Made by a program: the position numbers and the translations under genes
Notes under the pieces: generated by a model
Seen by the model: only the letters and a program-made list of their open reading frames with translations
What the model was told of the DNA's origin: nothing
Databases searched by the model: none
Shown here: one piece after another, positions 34,979 to 44,908 of the stretch
How the letters are laid out: every line of letters starts with the position of its first letter
Position numbering within the stretch: the first letter of the stretch is position 1
Assembly: GCA_021779375.1 (NCBI GenBank)
Contig: JAJYAT010000004.1
Location: 61,629 to 125,628 of the forward strand
DNA: 64,000 bases
Reading direction: 5' to 3'
DNA from: a bacterium
GTDB lineage: Bacteria > Patescibacteriota > Gracilibacteria > JAHISY01

Positions 34979-36133
34979 TCAATTCGCGCCGAGCCGTGCC
35001 CGCGCCAAAATTTTGCCGCGCTCGACGCCCGGCTGGTCGGCGAAATTCACACCCAAAATTTGCGCGAGGAAATAAATTTCGAGCATCCAGAATTGTAAAA
35101 ATTCGCCAAGCTCGGCTTCCTCAATTTGAGCGAAATCAAAAATTGCGAGTGGTCGTTTTTTCTCGGCTAGTGATTTCGTCGTCGCCAGAAATTCTGCCCG
35201 CAAAATTTCCGACAAATTCCGATTTTTCAAAAAACTAAATTCCGGCGGCGAACTTGGGATGCGAAAATCTTGCTTGAAATTCTGCGCGCCGACAAAAATA
35301 TAAAATTTGTCCGCCGGACCATCGCGCCAGAGCTGCAGCTTCGAATGTTGGTCGAGTGCGCCGACTGCTGCGGCGGGTGTGATTCCGACTTGGGAATTTT
35401 TGCCGAGCGATTCAGCGAGGAGCTGCTCGAAAAATTTCGCGAGCGACTCAAGCGCGTTCGCGTAAACGCAAAAGACGGAAATGTTTTTACCGTGGCGGAA
35501 TTCAGCCGCGTGGATTTGCGCGAATTCTAGGGCTTGTTTCGGATCGGCTTGCTGCGCGCCCGCCAAAAGTTTCTGCAGATTCGCGCCGGCGAGTGCTGCC
35601 GGCAGGAGACCGACCGGCGAAAAAATCGAGAAGCGCCCGCCGACTTTCGCGGGGATCGTAAATGTCACAATTTTTTCTTTGGTTGCGAGCGCACGCAAGA
35701 AGCCTTTCTCTGCGTCCGTCAAAAAGACAACTTGTCGTTGCCAATTTTTACCCAAGAATTTCCGCACGACGAAAAAATTCGCGAGTGTCTCGAGCGTGTC
35801 GCCGGATTTCGAGACGACGAGGACGAGTGTTTTCGGGAAATCGAGGCGCGCGAAAATTTTTGCTGCCGCGGCAGGATCGACATTTTCTAGGAAATAAAAT
35901 TCACGTTTAGATTTTCCCAATGCATCAACCAAAGTGCGTGCAGGCAGCGAGCTGCCGCCGATGCCGATGACGAGAACTTGCCGCCACTTCTTATTGGCTG
36001 CTACGAATTTTGAAATTGCACTGAAGTCGCTCTTCGGCAAATCGGAAAAGTCGGGCGGATTTTTTTTGAAATCGGCGAGGATTTTTTGGTCGGACGATTT
36101 GGTGCGTGCGAGATTTTGGAAAATGATTTTCAT
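34979..36133 (-). CDS. pgi: Glucose-6-phosphate isomerase, short form
   Basis: 384 residues, shorter than the usual 450-550. Interconverts glucose 6-phosphate and fructose 6-phosphate. Signatures: LVIGIGGSSLPA, VVSKSGDTLET, GGRFSIFSPVGLLPA and near the C-terminus DQPGVERGK; QHSKLQLWRDGP carries the catalytic His region. TAAACT (36140-36145) lies 6 nt before the ATG. Downstream gene (DUF3352-like) begins 34 bp later on the same strand. Confidence 0.93.
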   Translation of the reverse strand: MKIIFQNLARTKSSDQKILADFKKNPPDFSDLPKSDFSAISKFVAANKKWRQVLVIGIGGSSLPARTLVDALGKSKREFYFLENVDPAAAAKIFARLDFPKTLVLVVSKSGDTLETLANFFVVRKFLGKNWQRQVVFLTDAEKGFLRALATKEKIVTFTIPAKVGGRFSIFSPVGLLPAALAGANLQKLLAGAQQADPKQALEFAQIHAAEFRHGKNISVFCVYANALESLAKFFEQLLAESLGKNSQVGITPAAAVGALDQHSKLQLWRDGPADKFYIFVGAQNFKQDFRIPSSPPEFSFLKNRNLSEILRAEFLATTKSLAEKKRPLAIFDFAQIEEAELGEFLQFWMLEIYFLAQILGVNFADQPGVERGKILARARLGAN

Positions 36134-36139
36134 AAAAAC

Positions 36140-36170
36140 AGTTTAACGCGAGTCGAAGAGAGGTTAAAAT
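36140..36170. promoter_or_regulatory. Divergent leaderless promoters, pgi / CDF transporter
   Basis: Minus-strand TAAACT (36140-36145) 6 nt before the pgi ATG, and plus-strand TAAAAT (36165-36170) 7 nt before the ATG at 36178. The whole intergenic space is 44 bp. Confidence 0.6.
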
Positions 36171-36177
36171 CCATAAG

Positions 36178-37029
36178 ATGAAATTTTCTTCCCGAAACAG
36201 CGCGCTCGTTTTCCTGACTCTCAACTTTCTGCTGTTTGTCGCCAAAATTGCGGCGGGTTTGCTTTTCGGTTCGCTCGCAGTTTTGTCTGACGCTTTCAAT
36301 TCACTTGTCGACATCGCGACTTCGATTATGATTTTTTTCGCGGTCAAAATTGGCAGTCAGCCAGCGGACGAGGATCATCAATTTGGTCATTCGCGCGCTG
36401 AACCAATCGCGGCTTTCACGGTTTCGATTCTCACTTTCGTACTCGCTTTCGAAGTCGTGCGTGAAGCAGTCGGGAGAATTATTTCTGGAGAGTTGCCTGA
36501 GATGAGCATAGTGCCGCTCATCGTGCTCGGCGGCGTGATTCTCACGAAGCTCGGTATGTTTTTACTTGCCCGCAAATTTCACGAAAGTCCGGCACTCGCG
36601 GCAGTCGCAGCCGATGCCAAGATGGATGTCGTGATTAGCTCGTTCGCTGTCGTCGGTGTGGCAGCGATTAATTTCGGTTTCCCGCAATTCGATACTTACG
36701 CTGCGCTCGCGATCGCCGCCTGGATTGCATGGATTGGTTTCACGATTGCGCGCGATAATCTCGCCAAATTAATGGGGCGTTGTCCGGACGAGCCGAAGCT
36801 GCGTGAGATTCGCGCGAAGTTAAACGAATTCAAACAGCAAAAAAAGATTCTCAGCTTCAGAAATTTACGGGCGCAGCTCATCGGTTCAGAAATTCAAATC
36901 GCTGTTGAAGTCACAGCTTCCAGAGATTTGCCCCTCGCCAAAGTCCACGACCTCGAAGAGCTGATTCAAAAGAAATTGAAATCGGTCAAAAATGTGCGCG
37001 AAGTCTCGGTTCATGTTGAGCCGATTTAG
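36178..37029 (+). CDS. Cation diffusion facilitator transporter
   Basis: 283 residues. Exports divalent metals such as zinc or manganese. Metal-site motifs: SDAFNSLVD in helix 2 (Asp, Asn, Asp), DHQFGHSRAEP after it, and DAKMDVVIS in helix 5 (two Asp). Six helices, then a cytoplasmic C-terminal domain (about 200-283). The FieF/CzcD HxxxD pattern is replaced by DAFNS and DAKMD, nearer to the Mn-type site, but metal choice is not proven. Confidence 0.9.
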   Translation: MKFSSRNSALVFLTLNFLLFVAKIAAGLLFGSLAVLSDAFNSLVDIATSIMIFFAVKIGSQPADEDHQFGHSRAEPIAAFTVSILTFVLAFEVVREAVGRIISGELPEMSIVPLIVLGGVILTKLGMFLLARKFHESPALAAVAADAKMDVVISSFAVVGVAAINFGFPQFDTYAALAIAAWIAWIGFTIARDNLAKLMGRCPDEPKLREIRAKLNEFKQQKKILSFRNLRAQLIGSEIQIAVEVTASRDLPLAKVHDLEELIQKKLKSVKNVREVSVHVEPI

Positions 37030-37066
37030 TCGCGCTTCAAAACCCAAAAGTTTATTCGTAAGCAAT

Positions 37067-37339
37067 CTAATCTTTGGCAGAATGTTCTTTTCTCCATGCA
37101 TCTTCGTCGAAACTGGGGTCTTTCTTTTTTTCTATCCCGAGAAGATTGTTGATGGACGCCCTAGCCCAGCAATTTGGATTGCCTTTTTCAGTGCAAGAAA
37201 TGATTAAGCCTCCATCTTCATCAATATTAATTTCATCTCGGAATGGCCTTTCGTTAAGAGCACTCAGATTAATTAACAGTTCTTTCAAACTACAAGCGTC
37301 GTATCTTTTGCGGTAATACTCACATTTATTGTTTTCCAT
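37067..37339 (-). CDS. Hypothetical small protein
   Basis: 90 residues, not recognised. Charged and soluble with four Cys (CEYY, CSLK, SCTE, NCWA). TAAACT (37364-37369) is 24 nt before the ATG, and the leader carries TATTTTTAATTTTTA, as at 25304. The gene is AT-rich relative to lepA and the CDF gene. Confidence 0.5.
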   Translation of the reverse strand: MENNKCEYYRKRYDACSLKELLINLSALNERPFRDEINIDEDGGLIISCTEKGNPNCWARASINNLLGIEKKKDPSFDEDAWRKEHSAKD

Positions 37340-37410
37340 CTTAAAAATTAAAAATAAGAAAGCAGTTTAAGTTAAAAAACTCGGCTATTCCAATATCTTG
37401 AATAAAAAAC

Positions 37411-39183
37411 TTAGTCGCGCTTCAAGACAGCCAGGAAAGCTTCCTGCGGAATGCTCACTTTGCCAAACTGCTTCATTCTTTTTTTGCCCGCTTTCTGTTT
37501 TTTTAGCAGCTTGTTTTTGCGTGTGACATCGCCGCCGTAGAGTTTCTCGGTGACGTCTTTGCGGTAGGCTGAGAGAGTCTCGCGGGCGATTACGGTCGCG
37601 CCGATGGCAGCCTGAATCGGAATTACGAAATTCGCGCGGGGAATAATCTCCTTCAATTTTTTCACCAAATTCAAACCGACCGAACGCGCTTCGCTTTTGT
37701 GCACGACGAAAGAAAGCGCATCAATTTTCTCACCGCCGACCAAGACATCGAGCCGCGAAAGTTCGCCTGCCCGAAATTCCAAAAATTCATAACTCATGCT
37801 GGCGTATCCACTCGAGACATTTTTCAGTTTGTCATAAAAATCAGTGACGATTGAGGCGAGCGGAATTTCGTATTCGACGAGTGCCCGTGTCGGATCGAGA
37901 AAGCTCAGATTTTTTTGCTGACCGCGGCGGGCGGTCGCGAGCTCGAGAATCCCACCGAGAAAATCTTTCGGTGTGACGATTTCGAGGCGCACCCAAGGTT
38001 CGCGCAATTCCTCGAACATCTCCGGCAGTTCACTCGGATTGGCGAGCGGAATGATTGCGCCGCTCGTATTTTTCAGCTCGTATTTCACGCTCGGGGCTGT
38101 GACGATCAAATCGAGATTGTATTCGCGCTCGAGGCGTTCCTGAATTATTTCCAGATGGAGTAGCCCGAGGAAGCCGACGCGGAAACCGAAACCGAGCGCA
38201 GTCGAACGCTCCGGCTCGTAGCTCAAGCTCGCATCATTCAGGCTCAATTTTTCCAGCGCGTCGCGCAGCTCCGGATAATCATCCGCATCATTCGCGAAGA
38301 TCCCGGCGAAGACGAAGGGCGAAACTTTCTTATAGCCGGGGAGTGGTTCGGGATTCGTATTTTTGCCGCGCCACACCGTCTCGCCGACCCGCGCATCGCG
38401 GACTGATTTCAATCCGGTCACGATGTAGCCGATTTCGCCTGCCTCGATTTTTTCCGTCGGAAAATATTTCGGTTTGAGGCAACCGACTTCGAGCGCCTCG
38501 AATTCTGCGCCGGCACGCAATAATTTCAGCCGGTCGCCTTTGCGAATCTCGCCGGAGAAATTGCGCACATAAATCACGACGCCGCGGTAGGCATCGAAAA
38601 TCGAATCAAAAATCAAAGCTTTCGCCTCATCGCCTTCATCCAGATTGGTCGGCGCTGGGACACGCTCGATGATCGCTGCCAAAACTTTTTCACAATTCGT
38701 CCCGTCTTTCGCTGAAATTTCGATTACTTCTTCGCGCGGGATCGAGAGGACATTCTCGATTTCAGTTTTAATTTTTTCCGCATCGGCGGCGGGGAGATCG
38801 ATTTTATTCACGACCGGAATAATCGTGAGATCGGCTTCGAGCGCAGCGTAAACATTCGCGAGGGTCTGCGCCTCGATGCCTTGTGTCGCATCGACGACGA
38901 GCAGTGCGCCCTCGACTGCTTTCAGGCTGCGGCTGACTTCGTAAGCGAAGTCGGCGTGACCGGGCGTATCAATCAAATTTAGCTCGACGCCTTGCCATTC
39001 CATTTTGACCGGTTGCAATTTGATCGTGATGCCGCGTTCTTGCTCGAGCTCCATCGTGTCGAGATGTTGCGCGCGCATCTCGCGTTTCTCGACTGTGTTC
39101 GTCAATTCCAAAAGTCGGTCGGCGAGCGTGGACTTGCCGTGGTCAATATGCGCGATGATGCAGAAGTTGCGGATGTTTTTCAC
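37411..39183 (-). CDS. lepA: Elongation factor 4 (LepA)
   Basis: 590 residues. Ribosomal GTPase that back-translocates or helps 30S assembly. G motifs AHIDHGKST, DTPGHADF, NKIDL; domains II and III; the LepA-specific C-terminal domain with KLYGGDVTRKNKLLKKQKAGKK in which KQKAGKKRM is the basic tail. It starts with GTG, 6 nt after TAAAAT (39190-39195). Confidence 0.97.
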   Translation of the reverse strand: MKNIRNFCIIAHIDHGKSTLADRLLELTNTVEKREMRAQHLDTMELEQERGITIKLQPVKMEWQGVELNLIDTPGHADFAYEVSRSLKAVEGALLVVDATQGIEAQTLANVYAALEADLTIIPVVNKIDLPAADAEKIKTEIENVLSIPREEVIEISAKDGTNCEKVLAAIIERVPAPTNLDEGDEAKALIFDSIFDAYRGVVIYVRNFSGEIRKGDRLKLLRAGAEFEALEVGCLKPKYFPTEKIEAGEIGYIVTGLKSVRDARVGETVWRGKNTNPEPLPGYKKVSPFVFAGIFANDADDYPELRDALEKLSLNDASLSYEPERSTALGFGFRVGFLGLLHLEIIQERLEREYNLDLIVTAPSVKYELKNTSGAIIPLANPSELPEMFEELREPWVRLEIVTPKDFLGGILELATARRGQQKNLSFLDPTRALVEYEIPLASIVTDFYDKLKNVSSGYASMSYEFLEFRAGELSRLDVLVGGEKIDALSFVVHKSEARSVGLNLVKKLKEIIPRANFVIPIQAAIGATVIARETLSAYRKDVTEKLYGGDVTRKNKLLKKQKAGKKRMKQFGKVSIPQEAFLAVLKRD

Positions 39184-39233
39184 GCGGGGATTTTAGCGGA
39201 ATTAAAAAAATATGGGATAATTACGACAAAGTT

Positions 39234-40258
39234 ATGCAAAGCTATGATGTTGTAATCGTTGGAGCTGGACCAGCTGGGTTGAGCTGTGCGAGCAAACTTG
39301 CCAAAAGTAAAATGAAGGTTTTATTGCTTGAGCAAAATCCAGGTATCGGTCAGAAATTTGTGCTGGTGGGTTGACTCCTCGAGGTTTAGATTTTTTGAAA
39401 TTACCCAAAAGTCTTTTGGAGTGTGAATTTAATAATGCATTTTTTTGTGTGTCGAATCGAAAAACAGAAATTCGATTCACACAGCCGATGGTTACGATAG
39501 AGCGTGAAAAATTGGCACAATGGCAGTTATCAAAAATTGAAAAAAATCGAATTAAAATTGAGACGGGTGTTCGGGTTGTCGAAATTGGCGCTGGCTGGAT
39601 TAAGACTAATTCGAATAAAAAAATAAGATTTTGTTATTTGATTGGTGCGGATGGGGCAGCTTCAATTGTGCGCAGATCTCTCAAAATTCCGAGCAAAAAC
39701 ATTTCAATTGCACTTCAATACCTCATCCCGAACACTTCATTTTGTCGACTCGAGACATATTTCAATTCAAAATTATTTCGGTCAGGATACGCCTGGATTT
39801 TTCCTCACAAAAATTACACTTCGGTTGGTTGCGTCTGCGGCTCGAAATATTTATCATCAAAAGATTTGCAGAAGAATTTTCATATTTGGTTAAAAAGAAA
39901 AGAGATTGATTTTTCTCGCGGCGAACGTCAAGCTTTTCCAATTAACGTAGATTATCGAGGGCATCAATTCGGGAATATTTTTCTTGCGGGCGACGCAGCG
40001 GGTTTAGCTTCCGAGCTGACTGGCGAGGGGATTTTACCGGCTACGATTTCCGGCGAAACGGTCGCCGAGTTGATTCTTGGAGAGATCGAAATTGCCGAAA
40101 AAAAGATTAAAGAAATTTTGTCGATTCATAATTTTCATAAAAAGACAGTTAATTTTTTTGGGAAGCTAGGATATTTGCAGGGGGTTGCGTTTCAATTGAC
40201 AGCTTTGTTGTTGCGGCATAAAAGAATCGTAAAAATCTTTTTGGAAAAAATTTATTAG
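39234..40258 (+). pseudogene. Geranylgeranyl-reductase-family flavoprotein, one frameshift
   Basis: FAD-dependent prenyl reductase that saturates isoprenoid chains. The first reading frame from ATG 39234 gives DVVIVGAGPAGLSCASKLA (FAD-binding GxGxxG) and ends at TGA just after IGQKFVLVG. Read one base back after QKF, the same DNA gives CAGGLTPRGLDFLKLP, the family CxGGLxP motif, and then an open frame to 40258 with LIGADGAASIVR, FLAGDAAGLASELTGEGI and a normal C-terminus. One missing T in the run at about 39357-39360 explains everything. It is a recent mutation, a sequencing or assembly error, or less likely recoding. A -10 TGGGATAAT precedes it and is repeated before the next gene. Confidence 0.8.
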
Positions 40259-40301
40259 TTTTGGTTCAAATTTGGCTTCCAAAATATGGGATAATTCCGT
40301 T

Positions 40302-41162
40302 GTGGATTTTCTCCCGAAATATCGTGCCGAGATTGATCGGGCTTTGCTTGAGTTTTTTGCCCGAACCAAATTTCCCGAAAAAAAATTTGCGGCGGCGTTG
40401 CGGCATGCTGTTTTGCTTGGCGGCAAAAGGATTCGTCCGCTGCTCGGACTGCTCGCTTTCGAGAGTGCCAAAAATTCAAAAACCAAAATTACTCGCGCGA
40501 AAGTTATTCGGATTTTGCTTTCGCTCGAATTAATCCACGCCTTTTCTCTGGTACACGATGATTTGCCCGCGATGGATGACGACACGCTGCGGCGCGGTCG
40601 ACCGACTGTTTGGTGTAAGTTCGGCGAAGCGAATGCTATCCTGGCAGGCGATGCGCTCGTTTTGCTTGCTTTCCAAAATCTCGCGGAAAATGCGCCGACT
40701 GAGTTGCTGCCGCAATTGACCCAAATTTTGGCGCGGGCGAGCGGCGGTATGATTGTCGGACAATTCCGCGATCTCGACCTCAGCAAAAATAATTCGCTCG
40801 CAAACATTCTCAAAACGCATTCCGAGAAAACCGGCGAATTAATTTCTGCGGCAGTGCAGCTCGGCGCGCTGCTCGCGTCCGCCGATTCCGCCCAGACGAA
40901 ACTTTTAAAAAACTACGCCACTAAACTAGGACTCGCTTTCCAGATCAAAGACGACTTGCTCGATGCGCTCGGCGATCCGAAAATTCTCGGCAAAAAAGTT
41001 GGTAAAGATGTCGGCAAAAAAGGTTTCGTTAAAATTCTCGGCATTCCCAAATCGCAAAAAAAATTGACCGAGCTGACTCGGGCGGCGATTAGGATTTCCC
41101 AAAAATTAAAAGCGCCACGCTTGGCGCAGTTGGCGGAATTTGTTTTGAAGCGCGAGCAATAA
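40302..41162 (+). CDS. Polyprenyl (geranylgeranyl-type) diphosphate synthase
   Basis: 286 residues from GTG 40302; GATAAT (40290-40295) lies 6 nt before it, while an upstream TTG at 40272 would place that box inside the gene. Builds C15-C20 or longer prenyl diphosphates from IPP and an allylic primer. First Asp-rich motif LVHDDLPAMDDDTLRRG, LGGKRIRP and second Asp-rich motif FQIKDDLLD. Chain length cannot be read surely. It follows the prenyl reductase gene by 43 bp, so the pair may make a reduced isoprenoid. Confidence 0.9.
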   Translation: MDFLPKYRAEIDRALLEFFARTKFPEKKFAAALRHAVLLGGKRIRPLLGLLAFESAKNSKTKITRAKVIRILLSLELIHAFSLVHDDLPAMDDDTLRRGRPTVWCKFGEANAILAGDALVLLAFQNLAENAPTELLPQLTQILARASGGMIVGQFRDLDLSKNNSLANILKTHSEKTGELISAAVQLGALLASADSAQTKLLKNYATKLGLAFQIKDDLLDALGDPKILGKKVGKDVGKKGFVKILGIPKSQKKLTELTRAAIRISQKLKAPRLAQLAEFVLKREQ

Positions 41163-41183
41163 TTCGCTACACTTCCCGCGCCG

Positions 41184-43631
41184 ATGTATTCGCGTTTTTC
41201 CAGCAATCACCGTCAGTCGAATCGTTTTCACGCGCTTTTTTACGCCGCTATCTTCTTTTTCGCGGTGATTGTACTGAAGCTTGGGTGGCTGCAAATTATC
41301 CATGCGCACGATTATGAGACTCTCGCCGAGGAACAAAATTCGCGCGGCGTGGTGCTGCCAGCGAAACGCGGCAATATTTACGCGAAGGATTATCGGACGG
41401 GCGAGCTCTTTCCACTCGCGCAAAATTCGACGACATATGTCGTTTTCGCTGATCCAATGTTGATCGAAAGCGGCACTGAATCGAAAGTCGCTGATCAGCT
41501 CCTGCCGTTTTTATACATTCCACCTGATCCAGCTGAGCTAGTCAAGAAAGAAGTTGCAGTCACTCCGCCTCAGACAGTGACTGTTCCCGCAGCGACTGCG
41601 CCGACTGATCCGACCGCACTTGCCACTGATGCCGCAGTCGCGGCGACTGCCGAGACAAATTCGGACGGAACTGTCCCGGTCACTGCGCCTGATCTCACCA
41701 CTTCGACTCCGATCTCACCGATTGTCCAGCCACCCAATGCGGTCACGCCAAAGCCAGTCGAAGTGCCGCTTGATCCGCAAGTCGCTTTCAAAAATAAGCT
41801 GATTGAGGAACTTGCGACGAAAGATGTTATTCGACGCGAGTTGGGTGAGATCACAGATGAGGAAATCAAAATCCTGACCGAGTCGCACATCCCGGGTGTT
41901 GCGCTCGAAAATAAAACGCTCATTCTGAATCCGACACTCATTGACGATCCCAGTGATACCGCGACCAAGCTGGCGACGATTCTGGCGGCGAAGTATGACG
42001 AAATTTATCCGCTCATGATTCGCAAAAAAGTGCGCTACGTCAAATTGGCAACGCGCGTCGCTCCGGATGTGAAGGACAAAATCGAAGCATTGGGAATTCG
42101 TGGCGTGGGGACGATTCCAGAATATCGCCGCGTGTATCCCGAGGAAAATCTGGCAGCACAAGTGGTCGGTTTTCTCGATCATGACGAAGATGGCGAGTAT
42201 GGTATCGAGGGTGCTTTTGACAAAATTTTGCGCGGCAAAGACGGACTGCGTACGACCCAGGTTGATCCATTCAACCGCCAAATTACAGTCGGGGATATTG
42301 CAATCCAAAACGCAGTCGATGGAAATTCCGTCGTGCTCACGATTGATCGTGCGATTCAAAAAATGGCAGAGGAGGCGCTGGCGAAGGTCGTCGATCAGCA
42401 GCGTGCGGATGGCGGTGAAGTCATCGTGATGGATCCACATACCGGGGCAGTGCTGGCACTAGCGCATTACCCGACTTTCAACCCCAACACTTACGGTGAT
42501 GTTTATGCTTCGGAAGAATTGGTCAAAAAAGAAATTCCGAAAAAATGGGTGGACGAGGCGGGCAATGTCCATGACGATACTGAGGTGTGGTGGGAGACGA
42601 CCAGAGGCGAGAAGGCGATTAGCGAGTGGGGTACAGAGTTGATTGTCCGCAATGGTTTTCGTTATCCAGTTTTCAATGAATACCGCGATGGTGAGATCGT
42701 CGGCAAAATCATTTACAACAACCGTGTCGGCGAAGGTGCTTTTGGCATGAAGGCCGCGACCGATCCGTATGAGCCAGGTTCGGTTTTCAAATCAATCGTT
42801 ATGGCGGCGGCAATCGATGCGGGTGAGGTGACGCCCAATACGCGTTCACCCTACAATGGTCCGGTGACTCTGGACGAAATCAATTACCTCACCAAAAAAC
42901 CAATCGTGATTAAAAACTCTCAAAATCTTTATCACGGGCAGGAGACCATGACGCAGGTTTTGGAGAATTCTTCCAATATCGGTATGACCTTCGTCGCGCA
43001 GACTTTGGGCGCAGCGACATTTTACGATTACATCAAAAAGTTTGGTTTTGGTGAGCGTACCGAAATCGAATTTGACGGCGAAGATACCGGTCAGATTGAG
43101 AATTACACCAAGTGGAGCAAATCCGAATTGGTCACCAAAGGCTTCGGTCAGGGTCTCACTGTCAATCTTTTCCAAATGGCGGCGGCTTACTCGGCACTCG
43201 CGAACGGCGGACTTTTGATGAAGCCTTATGTCGTCGATGAGCAAATTTCCGCTGATGGTCGCCGCATCAAAACCGAGCCGACCACGATTCGTCGCGTCAT
43301 TGATCCCGAGACTTCCAAAACGATTACTGAGATGTTGGTGAGCTCGGTCAAAAACGGCTATGCGAAACCAGGTGGTGTGCCGGGTTATTTCGTCGCAGGC
43401 AAGACGGGTACGAGTCAAACTTATTTCAATGGGCGCGCTTTGACTGATGTCGGTACGACGATTGCGACTTTCGGCGGTTACGCACCGGCGACCGATCCGA
43501 AATTTATCGTACTCGTCAAAGTGGATCGTCCGCGTATCGAAGAATGGGGCACGACTTCAGCTGCGCCAGTTTTCAAGAAAGTGACCGAAGAGCTGCTCAT
43601 GAATTATTTCGCAATCGCGCCGAACAACTAA
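41184..43631 (+). CDS. Class B penicillin-binding protein (PBP2/FtsI type)
   Basis: 815 residues. Peptidoglycan transpeptidase. N-terminal membrane helix (ALFYAAIFFFAVIVLKLGWL), dimerisation domain, transpeptidase with catalytic PGSVFK, SSN and AGKTGTSQT. Two insertions stand out: a Thr/Pro/Ala-rich low-complexity stretch at about 128-198, exposed outside, and a long stretch in the transpeptidase (about 445-515) before the SxxK motif. It lies 21 bp after the prenyl synthase, which may supply a lipid carrier precursor. Confidence 0.93.
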   Translation: MYSRFSSNHRQSNRFHALFYAAIFFFAVIVLKLGWLQIIHAHDYETLAEEQNSRGVVLPAKRGNIYAKDYRTGELFPLAQNSTTYVVFADPMLIESGTESKVADQLLPFLYIPPDPAELVKKEVAVTPPQTVTVPAATAPTDPTALATDAAVAATAETNSDGTVPVTAPDLTTSTPISPIVQPPNAVTPKPVEVPLDPQVAFKNKLIEELATKDVIRRELGEITDEEIKILTESHIPGVALENKTLILNPTLIDDPSDTATKLATILAAKYDEIYPLMIRKKVRYVKLATRVAPDVKDKIEALGIRGVGTIPEYRRVYPEENLAAQVVGFLDHDEDGEYGIEGAFDKILRGKDGLRTTQVDPFNRQITVGDIAIQNAVDGNSVVLTIDRAIQKMAEEALAKVVDQQRADGGEVIVMDPHTGAVLALAHYPTFNPNTYGDVYASEELVKKEIPKKWVDEAGNVHDDTEVWWETTRGEKAISEWGTELIVRNGFRYPVFNEYRDGEIVGKIIYNNRVGEGAFGMKAATDPYEPGSVFKSIVMAAAIDAGEVTPNTRSPYNGPVTLDEINYLTKKPIVIKNSQNLYHGQETMTQVLENSSNIGMTFVAQTLGAATFYDYIKKFGFGERTEIEFDGEDTGQIENYTKWSKSELVTKGFGQGLTVNLFQMAAAYSALANGGLLMKPYVVDEQISADGRRIKTEPTTIRRVIDPETSKTITEMLVSSVKNGYAKPGGVPGYFVAGKTGTSQTYFNGRALTDVGTTIATFGGYAPATDPKFIVLVKVDRPRIEEWGTTSAAPVFKKVTEELLMNYFAIAPNN

Positions 43632-43650
43632 TTAGTCTTTGAGTCGCTAA

Positions 43651-43708
43651 GTCATTCAGTCATTGGTTCGGAGGGTCATTGGTTATTAGGTTCGGAGGGT
43701 CATTGGTA
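43651..43708 (+). repeat. Word-like direct repeat (GGTTCGGAGGGTCATTGGT)
   Basis: Two identical 19-bp copies at 43665-43683 and 43689-43707, preceded by GTCATTCAGTCATT. A related string with GGTTCAGAGGGTTAATTGGT is at 50604-50623. The rest of 43632-43820 shows nothing else I can name. Confidence 0.8.
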
Positions 43709-43820
43709 TTATCAAACCGATTGGTCGGAATTTTGAAAATTGGCAGCTTGAAACTGAAGTCTTTTTTCCACTTCGAATTAGGATCAGTCTTGAGATGAGC
43801 GTCGATGATTTTCGCGCGAA

Positions 43821-44822
43821 TTATAAGCGCGCTGCGGCGAGTTCAGCGAGCTCGACCAAGCGATTAGAATAGCCCCATTCGTTGTCGTACCACGCGACGA
43901 CTTTGGCGAGATTGCCACCGACGACCATTGTATTCGCTGCGTCGACGATGGAGCTCGCTGGGTCGCCTTTGAAGTCCATCGAGACGAGTGGACGCGTTTC
44001 GTATTCCAAAATCCCGGCGAGTTCGTTTTGGCTGGCTTTTTGCATCGCCGCATTAATTTCCTCCGCCGTCGCAGGCTTGCTCAGCTCGGCGACGAAATCG
44101 ACGATTGAGACGGTCGGGGTCGGGACGCGCAGAGAAATTCCAGTCAATTTACCTTTTAATTCCGGCAGCACTTCACCGACGGCTTTCGCCGCGCCAGTCG
44201 AAGTTGGGATGATTGAAAGCGCGGCGGCGCGCGCGCGGCGCGGATCTTTATGCGGTGCGTCGATCAATCTTTGGTCGCTCGTATAAGCGTGCGTTGTCGT
44301 CATCAAACCTTTCTCGATACCGAAATTTTCCAACAAAACTTTCGCGACAGGCGCGAGACAATTTGTCGTGCAGCTCGCATTCGAAACGACTTTCATTGTC
44401 TTCGGGTCGAATAAATCGCAGTTCACGCCGCGGACGAAAGTGCCGTCTACATCTTTTCCCGGTGCGGAAATAATCACGCACTCAGCGCCAGCCTCGAGGT
44501 GTTTCGCGGCTCCCGCGCGGTCGCAGAAAAAGCCGGTTGATTCAATCACGACACTGACGCCGAGCTCTTTCCACGGAAGTTGCGCCGGATCTTTTTCGGC
44601 AAAAATTTTGATTTCCTTGCTGTTGATTTTCAAAAAATCCGCGCCGTGTTCCACGGTTCCACTGAAGCGACCGTAGACCGAATCGAATTCAAAAAGGTGA
44701 GCGAGCGTCTCGGCGGGGACGAGATCATTGATCGCGACGATTTCGAGCGGTGAGTTCTTGGCGAAAGCGGCGCGCAAAGTTTGTCTTCCGATACGGCCGA
44801 AGCCGTTGATGGCGATTTTCAT
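43821..44822 (-). CDS. gap: Glyceraldehyde-3-phosphate dehydrogenase
   Basis: 333 residues. Glycolytic enzyme. NAD site INGFGRIGRQTLRA, catalytic SNASCTTNCLAP, and WYDNEWGYSNR near the C-terminus. TAAACT (44846-44851) lies 23 nt before the ATG with TTTTAATCTTTTGAA directly upstream: a leadered start. Divergent from the HIT gene. Confidence 0.98.
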   Translation of the reverse strand: MKIAINGFGRIGRQTLRAAFAKNSPLEIVAINDLVPAETLAHLFEFDSVYGRFSGTVEHGADFLKINSKEIKIFAEKDPAQLPWKELGVSVVIESTGFFCDRAGAAKHLEAGAECVIISAPGKDVDGTFVRGVNCDLFDPKTMKVVSNASCTTNCLAPVAKVLLENFGIEKGLMTTTHAYTSDQRLIDAPHKDPRRARAAALSIIPTSTGAAKAVGEVLPELKGKLTGISLRVPTPTVSIVDFVAELSKPATAEEINAAMQKASQNELAGILEYETRPLVSMDFKGDPASSIVDAANTMVVGGNLAKVVAWYDNEWGYSNRLVELAELAAARL

Positions 44823-44908
44823 TTCAAAAGATTAAAAGTGGGGCGAGTTTAACTTTTTTCAAAAAACTCGAAAAGCTCTAAAATTTGTTCACCAATTAAC
44901 CCTCCGAA

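Noticed and set aside
39350..39375. Programmed -1 frameshift site in the prenyl reductase
   Set aside because: The zero frame reads AAA TTT G, which is not the X-XXY-YYZ phase, and I see no strong stem-loop just downstream; a lost base is simpler.
43632..43820. Promoter or small RNA in the gap after the PBP gene
   Set aside because: The space is filled by word repeats and shows no -10, hairpin or open frame I can support.
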